Shown: in pieces, positions 45,827 through 54,686 of the stretch | Position numbering within the stretch: position 1 is the first letter of the stretch | How the letters are laid out: each line of letters opens with the position of its first letter | Origin: Marinobacter algicola DG893 | Lineage (GTDB): Bacteria > Pseudomonadota > Gammaproteobacteria > Pseudomonadales > Oleiphilaceae | Assembly: GCF_000170835.1 (NCBI RefSeq) | Contig: NZ_ABCP01000011.1 | Location: forward strand, 1-64,000 | DNA length: 64,000 bases | Direction: 5' to 3' | Notes under the pieces: model-generated | Told to the model about the DNA's origin: nothing | The model's database searches: none | What the model saw: only the letters and a program-made list of their open reading frames with translations | Made by a program: the position numbers and the translations under genes

Positions 45827-45922
45827 AGGAAATCTCGCTATTCAGTGCTCGAAAACGGTTTGAAGACTTCAAAATACAACCAAAGCCGTAGTTGTCAACA
45901 AACCTCAACCCTCGGTTGACTC

Positions 45923-45959
45923 ATTCCTTATAAAGGAATACCGTTTCACTATAAGGGAT
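45923..45959. promoter_or_regulatory. Palindromes in the prpF/usp divergent promoter
   Basis: ATTCCTT-ATA-AAGGAAT (45923-45939) is a palindrome with perfect 7-base arms. Immediately after it, ACCGTTTCACTATAAGG (45940-45956) resembles the conserved operator at 48429 and 51244 with a one-base insertion. Both lie between the divergent starts. Confidence 0.5.
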
Positions 45960-46022
45960 GAAGTAGCAGCAACCAACATCTTTCAACGGGGTGTTTTTAT
46001 CTCTACCTGCGAGGATCATGGC

Positions 46023-46502
46023 ATGATTCCAGATATCAAAACCATTCTCTACGCTTCGGACCTGCAGGGGGCAACCTGGCCCTCAATGCGGCTCGCCTTC
46101 TCAATTGCCCAGCAATACAATGCGACACTGATCTACGCCCACGTCGTGAACAACGTAAAAGAGCTCAGGGATACCATCAAAGACTTTGAGATCAACAGTC
46201 GCATCGATATCCAGGAGATTCTCAAGCAGACACTGGAAAAGGCTGAGTCACGGATGAAAAGCAACGTGGAAAAGTTCGTGGCAGAGGAGTTTTCTGAATC
46301 AGGCTCTCCGGTTGAAGTCGATATCCGGGTTTTGGAGGGCTATCCGTCGCAGACACTTCTTTCTGTGGCGGAGAAGGAGCACGTTGACCTGATCGTAATG
46401 AGCAGCCGGAGTCATGGCACCTTTGGCCAGGTCCTGGGCTCTACGACGAACAAAGTGATGCACAACGGCAAGTTCCCGGTTCTGGTGATTCCCTATCACT
46501 GA
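46023..46502 (+). CDS. Universal stress protein family (UspA-like)
   Basis: 159-residue single-domain Usp protein. It begins IKTILYASDLQGATWPSMRLAF; the C-terminal nucleotide-binding block is VDLIVMSSRSHGTFGQVLGSTTNKVM, close to the G-2x-G-9x-G(S/T) ATP-binding pattern. It is first in an operon with a two-part permease. Usp proteins are often found with TRAP or other organic-acid transporters in marine bacteria, where they may sense nucleotides to tune uptake. Confidence 0.88.
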   Translation: MIPDIKTILYASDLQGATWPSMRLAFSIAQQYNATLIYAHVVNNVKELRDTIKDFEINSRIDIQEILKQTLEKAESRMKSNVEKFVAEEFSESGSPVEVDIRVLEGYPSQTLLSVAEKEHVDLIVMSSRSHGTFGQVLGSTTNKVMHNGKFPVLVIPYH

Positions 46503-46562
46503 ACGACAGGCCCGGCGCATCCAAACGCCACTTGATCTCTTGAAGGTAAGTCTGACTATCTG

Positions 46563-47099
46563 ATGTCCGTTATCGCTTATATCAAGCGGGAATTGCTCGA
46601 TCGCAGCACTCTCTTCTTTACCGCACTGGCATTGTGTTCTGGCCTTGCTCTGTGGTGGCTCAGAGGGGAAGAAGCGTTTCGTGTCGCAGCCTACAGCAGC
46701 GGCATGTTGGTGCTGATGATTGCACCAATCATTCTGATTGCGATGGTCATAAGCTGTTACGTGCGGAAACTGCTGCCCACGAAGCATGTTGAGCGCTGGC
46801 TTGGCTCGGAAAGCGGCCTCCGCGGGCTGGCCGTTGCCATGCTGGGCGGCATGGTGACACCGGGCGGCCCCTTTGCTGCGTTTCCGCTGGTTGTCGGTTT
46901 TTATCGCGCCGGCGCTTCGTTCGAAATCTGCGTAGCGTACCTGACCTCCTGGACCGTGTTGGGGCTGAACCGTGTGCTTATCTGGGAACTGCCTTTTCTG
47001 GGTTTTGATTTCGTGCTGCTACGCCTGCTGATCTCCCTGCCATTGCCGATCATTGCCTGGATGCTCGCTAAACTCTTAACAAGACAACGCAATGCTTAG
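46563..47099 (+). CDS. Permease half A (UPF0718/ArsP-like)
   Basis: 178-residue membrane protein with about four to five helices. The central motif GGMVTPGGPFAAFPLVVGFYRAG resembles the (T/L)PGGP-xx-A-FP motif of the predicted permease family that includes ArsP. Its stop overlaps the start of the next gene, which carries the same motif, so the two likely assemble as a pair. The substrate is unknown; position beside a Usp protein and PrpF suggests an organic acid rather than arsenic. Confidence 0.65.
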   Translation: MSVIAYIKRELLDRSTLFFTALALCSGLALWWLRGEEAFRVAAYSSGMLVLMIAPIILIAMVISCYVRKLLPTKHVERWLGSESGLRGLAVAMLGGMVTPGGPFAAFPLVVGFYRAGASFEICVAYLTSWTVLGLNRVLIWELPFLGFDFVLLRLLISLPLPIIAWMLAKLLTRQRNA

Positions 47100-47586
47100 T
47101 GCCTATATAACCCTGATCATCGTCCTGGTTGGTTTGGCGCTGGTTGCCCAGCGCAAACCAGAGGTATCACACAAAGAAGTGATGTCCCAGGCCGTCGACA
47201 ACACCTTACCTTTGCTGTTCCGCATACCGGCGGCCATTCTCGCTGGCAGCTTTCTCGCTGAGCTGATCCCACGAGAGCACATCATTGCATTGTTGGGGGA
47301 GGCGTCGGGCCTGGCAGGTATCCTTCTGGCTTCTGTTCTCGGTGGTTTTCTTCCGGGGGGCCCCATGATCGCCTTCCCGCTCCTTCTGGCGATGTTCAAA
47401 GCCGGAATGGGTACTCCCCAGTTGATCGCCCTGCTTACCGGATGGTTACTGCTCGCATTCCACCGCATAGTTGCGTACGAGCTACCCATGCTTGGCACCG
47501 AGTTTGTCAGACATCGACTGCTGGTCTGCCTTCCGTTACCCGTGATCGCCGGCGTTGCGGCGCAAAGCGTTGGAAAATGGTTATAG
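47092..47586 (+). CDS. Permease half B (UPF0718/ArsP-like)
   Basis: 164-residue membrane protein with about four to five helices and the motif LGGFLPGGPMIAFPLLLAMFKAG, parallel to that in half A. It begins eight bases before the end of half A. The two proteins share the order hydrophobic segment, LPGGP or TPGGP motif, and a W/L-x-L-x-FHR or LNR-xxxxELP segment, suggesting an ancient duplication or a split two-domain permease. It is convergent with the SDR gene. Confidence 0.65.
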   Translation: MLSAYITLIIVLVGLALVAQRKPEVSHKEVMSQAVDNTLPLLFRIPAAILAGSFLAELIPREHIIALLGEASGLAGILLASVLGGFLPGGPMIAFPLLLAMFKAGMGTPQLIALLTGWLLLAFHRIVAYELPMLGTEFVRHRLLVCLPLPVIAGVAAQSVGKWL

Positions 47587-47600
47587 ACCTTCCGAGACCA

Positions 47601-48359
47601 TTACGATTGCTTGCTGCCCGGCATCATCGCTGAGACGCCTCCGTCGACAAACAGATCAGTTCCGGCAATAAAATCGGAGTCGTCAGAGGCCAGAAACAGG
47701 ATCGCCTTTGCAAGGTCCGCAGGCACACCGGGACGACCACGCAAGTTGGAAACCGGGCGAGTCGGGTCAAAGTCATCTTTGCCAACCGGCGAACCGATCT
47801 TGTTAGGCACAACGCTGTTTACCCGGATATTGTGTGGCGCGAGCTGAATCGCCATCGAGCGGGTCAGGTTGATCACCCCCCCTTTTGCAGCCGTATACGC
47901 AATGGCCCGGTCCCGGCCGTAGTAACCCGATGTCGAGCTGACGTTGATGATCCTACCGTCTGCCGCATGTTGAACCATCGCCTGGGCCGCGTATTTACCA
48001 AACAGGAAAGGCGCCGTCAGCGTGATCGCAAGGGTGCGGTTCCACTCTTCGGCGGTAATATCAAAAATATGCTTGTTGTCGGACATGGCAACGTTGTTCA
48101 CCAGGATATCCAGACCGCCCAACTGGTCGACGACCGCTGCGACGGTTGCTCGGATCTGGTCTTCGCTCGCCACGTCACAGATAAACGGTTTCGCCTGACC
48201 GCCGGAAGCAACGATATCGGCGGCTACTTTCTCCGCCCTTGATCGATCAAGATCCACCACCGCAATGGTGGCGCCTTCGGCGGACAGCACACGCGATACC
48301 TCTTCACCGATGTTGCGACCCGCGCCTGTGACTATGGCCACCTTACCTGACAGCTTCAT
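47601..48359 (-). CDS. Short-chain dehydrogenase/reductase (SDR) 1
   Basis: 252-residue classical SDR. Cofactor motif TGAGRNIG (11-18), acidic VVDLDR suggesting NAD(H), NNVAMS where NNAG is usual, catalytic Ser in NVSSTSGYYG, YTAAK for Tyr-x-x-x-Lys, and a C-terminal FVDGGVS. The substrate is unknown. It is transcribed leftward from a promoter carrying the conserved operator, divergent from the EamA transporter. Confidence 0.9.
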   Translation of the reverse strand: MKLSGKVAIVTGAGRNIGEEVSRVLSAEGATIAVVDLDRSRAEKVAADIVASGGQAKPFICDVASEDQIRATVAAVVDQLGGLDILVNNVAMSDNKHIFDITAEEWNRTLAITLTAPFLFGKYAAQAMVQHAADGRIINVSSTSGYYGRDRAIAYTAAKGGVINLTRSMAIQLAPHNIRVNSVVPNKIGSPVGKDDFDPTRPVSNLRGRPGVPADLAKAILFLASDDSDFIAGTDLFVDGGVSAMMPGSKQS

Positions 48360-48428
48360 GCCCTAACCTCCGGTTCAAATATTGGGAAAGCGATGGGATT
48401 GCCAAACTAAAAATCCAATGATTTACGA

Positions 48429-48453
48429 TACACCGTTCCACATAAGAGAACAA
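48429..48453. promoter_or_regulatory. Conserved 25-bp operator, copy 1 (SDR1/EamA divergent promoter)
   Basis: TACACCGTTCC-A-CATAA-G-AGAACAA at 48429-48453, an imperfect palindrome with GTTC and GAAC half-sites (48435-48451). It matches the site at 51244-51268 in 23 of 25 bases. It sits 70 bases from the SDR1 start and 83 from the EamA start. Confidence 0.7.
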
Positions 48454-48535
48454 TCTAGGCATAATAGCGATTCACACATCCCGCCTGAACGCCCTATCCA
48501 GAGTTAGGTTGGGCACCTGAATAAGTGAGATTTCC

Positions 48536-49495
48536 GTGATTGGAGCTTTATTTGCGTTTCTAAGTGCCTGTCTGCAGGGCGTGAACAGCGCCTGTCTCCG
48601 ACGTGGCGTACTGACCGGTAGCGCGTCTCAAGCCATGGCCATCACGGTGCCGATGGGCGTACCGCTGGCACTTCTGGCCGCCTGGCTCACAGGCCAGCTC
48701 TACCAGATGGATGAACTCTCCCGACAGGGCGCTCTGTTTCTGGCGGGCTCCGGCATTCTTCAATACGCCTGGGCCCGCTACTGGAACTACCGGGCGGTCG
48801 CTGCTTTGGGTTCTGTAGGTGCCGGCCCCGTTCAGCAGCTTCAGATGTGGATTGCCGTGGTGCTTGCGGTGGTGCTGCTTGATGAGACCCTCACCGTGCC
48901 CAAACTGCTTGGCATGTGCCTGGTGTTCATTTCCCCACTGATCATCGCAGTCAGCATAAAACGGCGAAACGCCCGACATGCGCAAATGGATCAAGCCGAT
49001 TCGGATGAAGATCGGCGAGCAAGCGCCGCCCTGTTCAGGCCCAAAATTCTGATTGGATACGGCTGTGCGATTATTGCTGCGATTTCCTATGGTTCGAGCC
49101 CCATCCTGATTCGATCCGGCCTTGAAGGAACCAACCTTGGCATTCTGGGAGGCCTGATCGCCTACTCCGCCGCCACCATGACATTTATACTCTTCTCATG
49201 CCTGGCACCCGGACAAATCCGGCACATCCGCCAGACCGACCGCAAATCCGTGCCCTGGTACGCCATGGCCGGTGTGCTGGTTTACTGCGGGCAGGCGCTG
49301 TATTTCATGGCCTTCAGCCTTGCGCCGGTCACTGTCGTGGCCCCCATTCACCAGTTTTCCCTGGTGGCTCGGGTCTGCGCCGGTTATTTCATCAATCGCG
49401 ATCACGAGGTGCTGACACCCACCGTTATTATGGCGGTTCTGCTGTCTTTCGCGGGCACCGTCATTCTTGCGGTCGATTGGCAATCGACGGGCTAG
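48536..49495 (+). CDS. EamA/DMT-family transporter
   Basis: 319-residue inner-membrane protein with ten predicted helices in two EamA repeats of five, divided by a charged loop (KRRNARHAQMDQADSDEDRR near residue 145). The family often exports metabolites or imports amino acids and organic acids; the direction here is unknown. GTG 48536 is the start; no nearby ATG fits the first helix. It is divergent from SDR1 under a conserved operator, so it belongs to the accessory regulon. Confidence 0.85.
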   Translation: MIGALFAFLSACLQGVNSACLRRGVLTGSASQAMAITVPMGVPLALLAAWLTGQLYQMDELSRQGALFLAGSGILQYAWARYWNYRAVAALGSVGAGPVQQLQMWIAVVLAVVLLDETLTVPKLLGMCLVFISPLIIAVSIKRRNARHAQMDQADSDEDRRASAALFRPKILIGYGCAIIAAISYGSSPILIRSGLEGTNLGILGGLIAYSAATMTFILFSCLAPGQIRHIRQTDRKSVPWYAMAGVLVYCGQALYFMAFSLAPVTVVAPIHQFSLVARVCAGYFINRDHEVLTPTVIMAVLLSFAGTVILAVDWQSTG

Positions 49496-49503
49496 GGAAC
49501 TGG

Positions 49504-50271
49504 CTAATGCATACAGGATCCACCATCCACCACCAGCGTCTGGCCGGTAATAAAATCGCTGTCCGATGACGAAAAGAACACCACAGCACCGAGCATATCC
49601 CCTGGCATTTGCAGGCGCGGGATTGCCCTCGTCGAGGCCGCAGAAGCGCGCCTCTGCCGGATTGCATCGTCCGGATTTTCTTCACTCATGGTGCTGCCCG
49701 GCGCAATGCAGTTAACGCAGACGCCTTCTTTTCCCAGTTCATTGGCGAGCGTCTTGGTAAACCCGAGAATGGCGGCTTTTGAGGCGACATAATGAATGCG
49801 GTTGTCAGCCCCCTTGAGGGCCGTACCCGAGCTGATATTAATGATTTTGCCGTACTGCTGATCGCGCATATAGGGTGCCACAGCGCAGGAAGACAACCAG
49901 GCACCTTTGACATTCACCGCCATCATGCGATCCCACTCTTCAGGATCAATCTCATCAAACGGCGCCCGAGACATGGGAACCGAAATAAAGATCGCGGCAT
50001 TGTTAACCAGAATGTCGATGCGACCGAATTTTTCAGCCGCAAGCCTCGCCATCTCTTTAACGCTGTCCGGTTTTGTCACATCGGTGTGCACCGCCAGCGC
50101 CTCAAACCCTTCCTTTTCGAGTTCCTCTGCAGCGGATGTCGCCGCTTTGACATCGATCTCTGCAATCACAACACTTGCGCCTTCTTCGGCCAGACGTCTC
50201 GCATAGGCCCTGCCAATGCCGTGACCTCCGCCCGTCACAATGGCCACTCGGCCCTTCAATCTTGAACTCAT
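49504..50271 (-). CDS. Short-chain dehydrogenase/reductase (SDR) 2
   Basis: 255-residue classical SDR with TGGGHGIG (13-20), VIAEID (acidic, NAD-type), NNAAIF, NISSGTALKG and Tyr-Lys in YVASKAA, and a C-terminal TLVVDGG. It follows the TauD-type gene by 45 bases on the same strand and is likely co-transcribed with it. The substrate is unknown; an alcohol or hydroxyacid produced by the dioxygenase is a reasonable guess. Confidence 0.9.
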   Translation of the reverse strand: MSSRLKGRVAIVTGGGHGIGRAYARRLAEEGASVVIAEIDVKAATSAAEELEKEGFEALAVHTDVTKPDSVKEMARLAAEKFGRIDILVNNAAIFISVPMSRAPFDEIDPEEWDRMMAVNVKGAWLSSCAVAPYMRDQQYGKIINISSGTALKGADNRIHYVASKAAILGFTKTLANELGKEGVCVNCIAPGSTMSEENPDDAIRQRRASAASTRAIPRLQMPGDMLGAVVFFSSSDSDFITGQTLVVDGGSCMH

Positions 50272-50316
50272 GATCTGCTCCTTCGTTCATTCCTGGTAGA
50301 CAAACACTGATAAGGC

Positions 50317-51144
50317 TCAGGCTATGGGCGCGACGGTATCCCCTACCGTGACTCGCTTGAGCAGCCTGCGCTCGTTTTCATTGAAATCGTTTCGGGCATG
50401 AAGCACACAGCGGTTGTCCCAGATCAGCGTGTCGCCCAGGCGCCAGCTGTGTTCATAGATAAACTCGGGGCGCTCACAGTGATCGAAGAGTTCGGCAAGC
50501 AGCGCTTCGCTCTCCGCCTCGGGCAGTTCCAGTATCCGGTCCGTCATCAGGCGGCAGACGTAGAGCGCTTTTTTGCCGGTCTCGGGGATAGTCCGGACCA
50601 CCGGATGAACCGCTGAGGGTGAGTCTTTCGTTAGCTGTTTGTTGGCAGCGTTGGTTTGGCCGTATTGGTAGGTATTGAGTGCCGTGAGTCCCTCAAGTTT
50701 TCGCTTGGTTTCCTCGGGCAGCGCCTCGTAGGCCTGACACATGCTCGAAAAACGGGTTTCGCCGCCTTTGGAGGGTAATTCGATGGAATGCAGCACCCCA
50801 GCTTTGTTGGGTACTTTCTGGTGAATGCGGTCAAAATGCCAGAACAGCTCACCGTCCGGCAACGCGCCAAGTGCGGCTTCGCCCTCGCGAATGTTGGAGA
50901 TCACCATGATTTCTGGCCGCGTGGCCAACGGGCTCATTTTGCGGGCGTTTTCGATCGAACCGAACGACTGCGCAAACTCAACCAGTTCGTCTTCCGTGAC
51001 GCTGTGATCCCGGATGACCAACACGTGGTGCTTCAACCAGAGCTCGTTGAGCTCCTGCGCGTGCGCGTCATCAATATGCGTCAAATCCACGCCCCTGACC
51101 TCGGCTCCGAGTGCCGGTGAAAGAGGCAATGTCTGATAGGTCAT
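50317..51144 (-). CDS. TauD/TfdA-family 2-oxoglutarate-dependent dioxygenase
   Basis: 275-residue non-haem Fe(II) dioxygenase. The iron triad is visible: His103 and Asp105 in FWHFDRIH, distal His249 in VLHARNDF, with Arg260/Arg264 (ENERRLLKR) for 2-oxoglutarate. The N-terminus ALGAEVRGVDLTHID is typical. Members hydroxylate taurine, 2,4-D, carnitine-like and many other small acids; the substrate here is unknown. The promoter has the second copy of the conserved operator about 100 bases upstream of the start. SDR2 follows. Confidence 0.9.
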   Translation of the reverse strand: MTYQTLPLSPALGAEVRGVDLTHIDDAHAQELNELWLKHHVLVIRDHSVTEDELVEFAQSFGSIENARKMSPLATRPEIMVISNIREGEAALGALPDGELFWHFDRIHQKVPNKAGVLHSIELPSKGGETRFSSMCQAYEALPEETKRKLEGLTALNTYQYGQTNAANKQLTKDSPSAVHPVVRTIPETGKKALYVCRLMTDRILELPEAESEALLAELFDHCERPEFIYEHSWRLGDTLIWDNRCVLHARNDFNENERRLLKRVTVGDTVAPIA

Positions 51145-51243
51145 TATTGTTCTCCAGTGTCAGAATCATCACTGCACCTGTGAACAAACCGGCGCACTTT
51201 TCGCCCAGTTTCCGTGCAGCTTTTCTTTGAAGAACTTTTAAGG

Positions 51244-51268
51244 TACACCGTTCCGCATAACAGAACAA
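51244..51268. promoter_or_regulatory. Conserved 25-bp operator, copy 2 (TauD promoter)
   Basis: TACACCGTTCC-G-CATAA-C-AGAACAA at 51244-51268, with GTTC/GAAC half-sites at 51250-51266. It differs from copy 1 at only two positions. It lies about 100 bases upstream of the TauD-type start and just beyond the end of the LysR gene. Confidence 0.7.
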
Positions 51269-51317
51269 GATGCGGCGGCCAAGCCGTCAAAAAAGCAGGT
51301 CGGAACGGGCGACGCCC

Positions 51318-52217
51318 TCAATAACCCGGCAAAAAGGTACTTGCCACTCGATCAGCAACGGCAACCAGCGCTTGTGCCGCCGGGCTCTCAGGTTTGTTTC
51401 TCAACCGAATCCGATGCAGGGGCCGTTTAAAGCGGTCTGGAAAATTGAGCACGTTTACCTTACCGACACTCAGGTGTTCCCGAGCCGCGACCGACGACAC
51501 CATCGCAAGCCCCAGCCCGGCCGCAACGCTTTGCACCAGCGCGCCATTGCCGCCGACTTCAATCGTTCGGTCGACCTTTACGCCAGCCTGCTTAAGCAGG
51601 GCGAGCGTGACCGATCTCGTGCCGGAACCCTGCTCCCGCAAAACCCATCGCTCGGCATCCAGATCAGAAGCTTTCAGCGATTTGCGATTGAGCAATGGGT
51701 GGTCCGAGTGCGCCAGAATGACCAACTCATCCTCATGCCAGAACACCTCCTCAACCCGAGAGTCTTCTACAGAACCCTCGATAAAGGCGATATCCAGCTC
51801 GTAGGCCAGTAACCGTCGCTGAATCAGTTCCGTGTTTTCGCTGATAATCCGAACATCGATTGCCGGAAACTGCCGTAAGAACTCGGCAATCACGGGGGGG
51901 AGAAAGTAGGTCCCGATGGTTCGGCTGGCTCCGATGGTCAGGCTTCCGCGCTCCAACCCCTGCCGCCCCCGAAGATCGGCCATTGCAGACTGCTCCAGCG
52001 CAAAGATTGCGCGCGCGTGCTGGTACAGTTCAGCGCCCGCCTCGGTAAGCCTGACCTGCCCACCCCGACGCTCCAGCAAAGCCATCCCGAGTTGCTCTTC
52101 AAGTTCCCGAACCGCACGAGATACCGCGGGCTGACTGATGTGAATGGCCTCTGCGGCCCGGGAAAAACTGCGTTGCTCGGCAACACTGGCAAACGTGCGC
52201 AATAGGTGCAGGTTCAT
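51318..52217 (-). CDS. LysR-family transcriptional regulator
   Basis: 299 residues: winged helix MNLHLLRTFASVAEQRSFSRAAEAIHISQPAVSRAVRELE, then an effector-binding domain (SLTIGASRTIGTYFLPPVI, WVLREQGSGTRSV) resembling the CbbR/CysB-like branch. It is divergent from the three cyclodeaminase-type genes, so it probably regulates them from the 163-base region between. The ligand is unknown. Confidence 0.92.
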   Translation of the reverse strand: MNLHLLRTFASVAEQRSFSRAAEAIHISQPAVSRAVRELEEQLGMALLERRGGQVRLTEAGAELYQHARAIFALEQSAMADLRGRQGLERGSLTIGASRTIGTYFLPPVIAEFLRQFPAIDVRIISENTELIQRRLLAYELDIAFIEGSVEDSRVEEVFWHEDELVILAHSDHPLLNRKSLKASDLDAERWVLREQGSGTRSVTLALLKQAGVKVDRTIEVGGNGALVQSVAAGLGLAMVSSVAAREHLSVGKVNVLNFPDRFKRPLHRIRLRNKPESPAAQALVAVADRVASTFLPGY

Positions 52218-52380
52218 GGCGCTCTCACAGAAAGGCTCGTTAGTATGTGTTTATGTTATGGCTATATCAGAATTATATATTCGAATTATAGCAGCAGGTG
52301 ACTTAGGTTATTTAGAACGGCCCGGAGTGTGACTGGGAGCAACACACTGGCCCCTATGAAATTCCGCAACCAGGTGATTC
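52218..52380. promoter_or_regulatory. LysR / cyclodeaminase divergent promoter
   Basis: A/T-rich region with direct repeat GAATTATA at 52269 and 52282 (13-base spacing) and the palindrome-like ATATATTCGAATTATA, plausible LysR binding sequence. The conserved 25-bp operator of neighbouring promoters is absent here. AGGTGA precedes the first cyclodeaminase-type ATG. Confidence 0.45.
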
Positions 52381-53517
52381 ATGCTGCTGATCAACAATGA
52401 CGACGTGTTCAAGTTACTGACCATGCAGGACTGCATTCGTGTTCAGGAGGAAGCTTTCCGGAAAATACCGACCGGGGGCGCCATCCATCGCCCCCGCATA
52501 GACATGTACATGCCCACGGATCAGGACGACAGCTATTACCGCTGGGGCTCCATGGAAGGTGCCAACGACGGCTATTTCGCCATCCGCATGAAGTCGGACG
52601 TCATCACCTGGCCAAGAACACCAGACGACAACTGGACGGAAGAAAAATACTGTCGGGAGCCTGGCACCTACTGCGGGCTGATCTTCCTGCTGAGTACCCG
52701 TAACGCCGAGCCGCTGGCCTTTATCAACGATGGCGCCCTGCAACATATGCGGGTTGGTGGCGGCGCTGGCATCGGCGCAAAATACCTGGCCCGGGAAGAT
52801 GCGCACGTGGTGGGCATGCTGGGCTCGGGCGGCATGGCCAGAACCTATCTCGAAGCGTTTGCCGCAGTGCGGGATATCCAGCAGTGCAAGGTTTACAGCC
52901 CCAATCCGGACAACCGTGAGGCGTACGCGGACAAAATGTCCCGCAAACTTGGCATTGAGGTGATCGCAGTCGACTCGGCAAAGGAAGCGGTAACAGGGGT
53001 CGACATTCTGTCCAGTTGTACCACAAGCATGAAACCGGTCTACGACGCCGACTGGATAGAGCCGGGCATGCACGTGACCAATCTGAGCCGACGGGAAATC
53101 AGCGATAAGGCCATGGACAAGTTCGATGTGGTTGTTCGCCAGGGCACCGCAGGTCTGCAAATGCGGCAGACCGAACGCTTTCAGGCAGAGCGTGGGTTCA
53201 GCCCGGCCGCGTTTATCGGTGGCACCCCGGAACAGATGAAACTCATCCCCGAAAAAAACCCCGAGCCGGGTTTTGGTGGCGACAGCCCGGAATTCAAAGA
53301 TCGCGGCAAAGGTGGCGACAAACCAGACTTTGCTGATCTGGTATCTGGCAAAGCCAGCGGCCGAACCCGTGCCGACCAGGTCACTTTCTATCGCAACGTG
53401 GGCAACCAGGGGCTTCAGTTTTCGTCGGTTGGCGGCTGGGTCTACGCCCAGGCCCTCGCGAGGGGCATGGGGCGTGAACTGCCAACCGACTGGTTACTCC
53501 AAGACATCCGGGACTGA
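52381..53517 (+). CDS. Ornithine cyclodeaminase/mu-crystallin family protein 1
   Basis: 378 residues. The family binds NAD(P) and acts on amino acids or imines (ornithine cyclodeaminase, ketimine reductase, alanine dehydrogenase). Rossmann motif GMLGSGGMA (146-153). Substrate-side residues are placed by analogy with ornithine cyclodeaminase: Arg39 in HRPRID, Lys71 in AIRMKSD, Arg124 in QHMRVGGG. The usual RTAA after that arginine is RVGG here, so substrate may differ. There is an insert of ~30 residues near 285-320 (PEKNPEPGFGG...). AGGTGA is 4 bases before the start. First of three tandem paralogues. Confidence 0.88.
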   Translation: MLLINNDDVFKLLTMQDCIRVQEEAFRKIPTGGAIHRPRIDMYMPTDQDDSYYRWGSMEGANDGYFAIRMKSDVITWPRTPDDNWTEEKYCREPGTYCGLIFLLSTRNAEPLAFINDGALQHMRVGGGAGIGAKYLAREDAHVVGMLGSGGMARTYLEAFAAVRDIQQCKVYSPNPDNREAYADKMSRKLGIEVIAVDSAKEAVTGVDILSSCTTSMKPVYDADWIEPGMHVTNLSRREISDKAMDKFDVVVRQGTAGLQMRQTERFQAERGFSPAAFIGGTPEQMKLIPEKNPEPGFGGDSPEFKDRGKGGDKPDFADLVSGKASGRTRADQVTFYRNVGNQGLQFSSVGGWVYAQALARGMGRELPTDWLLQDIRD

Positions 53518-53537
53518 TTCCCGACACGAGGTAAGGT

Positions 53538-54644
53538 ATGACACTGATCATCAACAACGACGAGGTGGCTCAGGTTCTCACGGTAGACACCACGATTAAC
53601 GCCCTGGAAGAGTCCTACCGGAATCTGGTCCTGGGTGAAGCCACCTGTCGGCCGAGAATAGACATTCGGATTCCCACCAGTGATCCCCAAAAAAATTACC
53701 AGTTCGGTTCCATGGAGGGTGGGTCGACCAAGGGCTATTTCGCGACCCGAATGAAGTCCGACATTGTTTACGAAACGACCTACAACGGGGCGACAACCTC
53801 GGAAAAATACTGTGTTCGCCCGGGCCTGTTCTGCGGACTGATATTCCTGACATCCATCGAAAACGGCGAACCGCTGGCGTTCATCAACGATGGTGTTCTG
53901 CAACACATGCGCGTCGCGGGCGACGGCGGCATCGGCGTCAAATACATGGCCAGGAAAGACGCGGAAGTTGTCGGCATGCTCGGTTCAGGCGGCATGGCCA
54001 AGTCCCACATGGACGCCTTCATGAACGTCCGCAACATTAAAAAGCTTCAGGTATACAGCCCAACCCGCGAAAACCGGGAAGCATTCGGTCGCGAGATGGC
54101 CGAAAGGCACAACATTGAAGTCCAGGTGTGTGACAAGCCCGAGCAGGTTTACAAGGGCGCGCATATCGTGGCGTCGCTGACCGACTCCGCCGTATCCGTA
54201 CTGGACGGCAAACTGATCGAGCCGGGCGCCCATGTCATTGTCGTGGGAAGCGAAGGTCGGCCGGACCCAGCCACCATGGAAAAGGTGGATGTGTATTTGC
54301 GCTTCGGCGACACACCCGCCCCCACCGGTCATCCAGAGTTCGAGACAGACGCGGAATACATCGCCTGGGAAGCCCGCCCAGATCTGCCCAAATTTGGCAA
54401 CGGCCGTTGGGGCACCCGTGGCCGGGGGGTCTGGTTGCCGGACAGGCGCATCACCCTGGCGGACATCCTGAATGGTAAAACGCCGGGCCGGGTTTCGGAT
54501 CAGCAGATTACCTGGTCAGAACGCGGCAACCTTCAGGGCGCCCAGTTCTATGCGGTCGCTGGCAAAGTGTACGAACTCGCGAAGGCTGCTGGTCTGGGAT
54601 ACGAGATCCCCACCAGCCTGTTCCTCCAGGACATACGAAACTGA
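53538..54644 (+). CDS. Ornithine cyclodeaminase/mu-crystallin family protein 2
   Basis: 368 residues, clearly paralogous to protein 1 (INDGVLQHMRVAGDGGIG and GMLGSGGMAKSHMDAF). It keeps RPRIDIRIP, the ATRMKSD lysine and the Rossmann glycine pattern. C-terminal ending GYEIPTSLFLQDIRN parallels GRELPTDWLLQDIRD in protein 1. It starts 20 bases after protein 1. Whether these are enzymes with different substrates or a hetero-oligomer cannot be told from sequence. Confidence 0.88.
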   Translation: MTLIINNDEVAQVLTVDTTINALEESYRNLVLGEATCRPRIDIRIPTSDPQKNYQFGSMEGGSTKGYFATRMKSDIVYETTYNGATTSEKYCVRPGLFCGLIFLTSIENGEPLAFINDGVLQHMRVAGDGGIGVKYMARKDAEVVGMLGSGGMAKSHMDAFMNVRNIKKLQVYSPTRENREAFGREMAERHNIEVQVCDKPEQVYKGAHIVASLTDSAVSVLDGKLIEPGAHVIVVGSEGRPDPATMEKVDVYLRFGDTPAPTGHPEFETDAEYIAWEARPDLPKFGNGRWGTRGRGVWLPDRRITLADILNGKTPGRVSDQQITWSERGNLQGAQFYAVAGKVYELAKAAGLGYEIPTSLFLQDIRN

Positions 54645-54686
54645 CGCCAGGACCGCCTTCGCAACCCGAATCAAGGACAACCGCCG

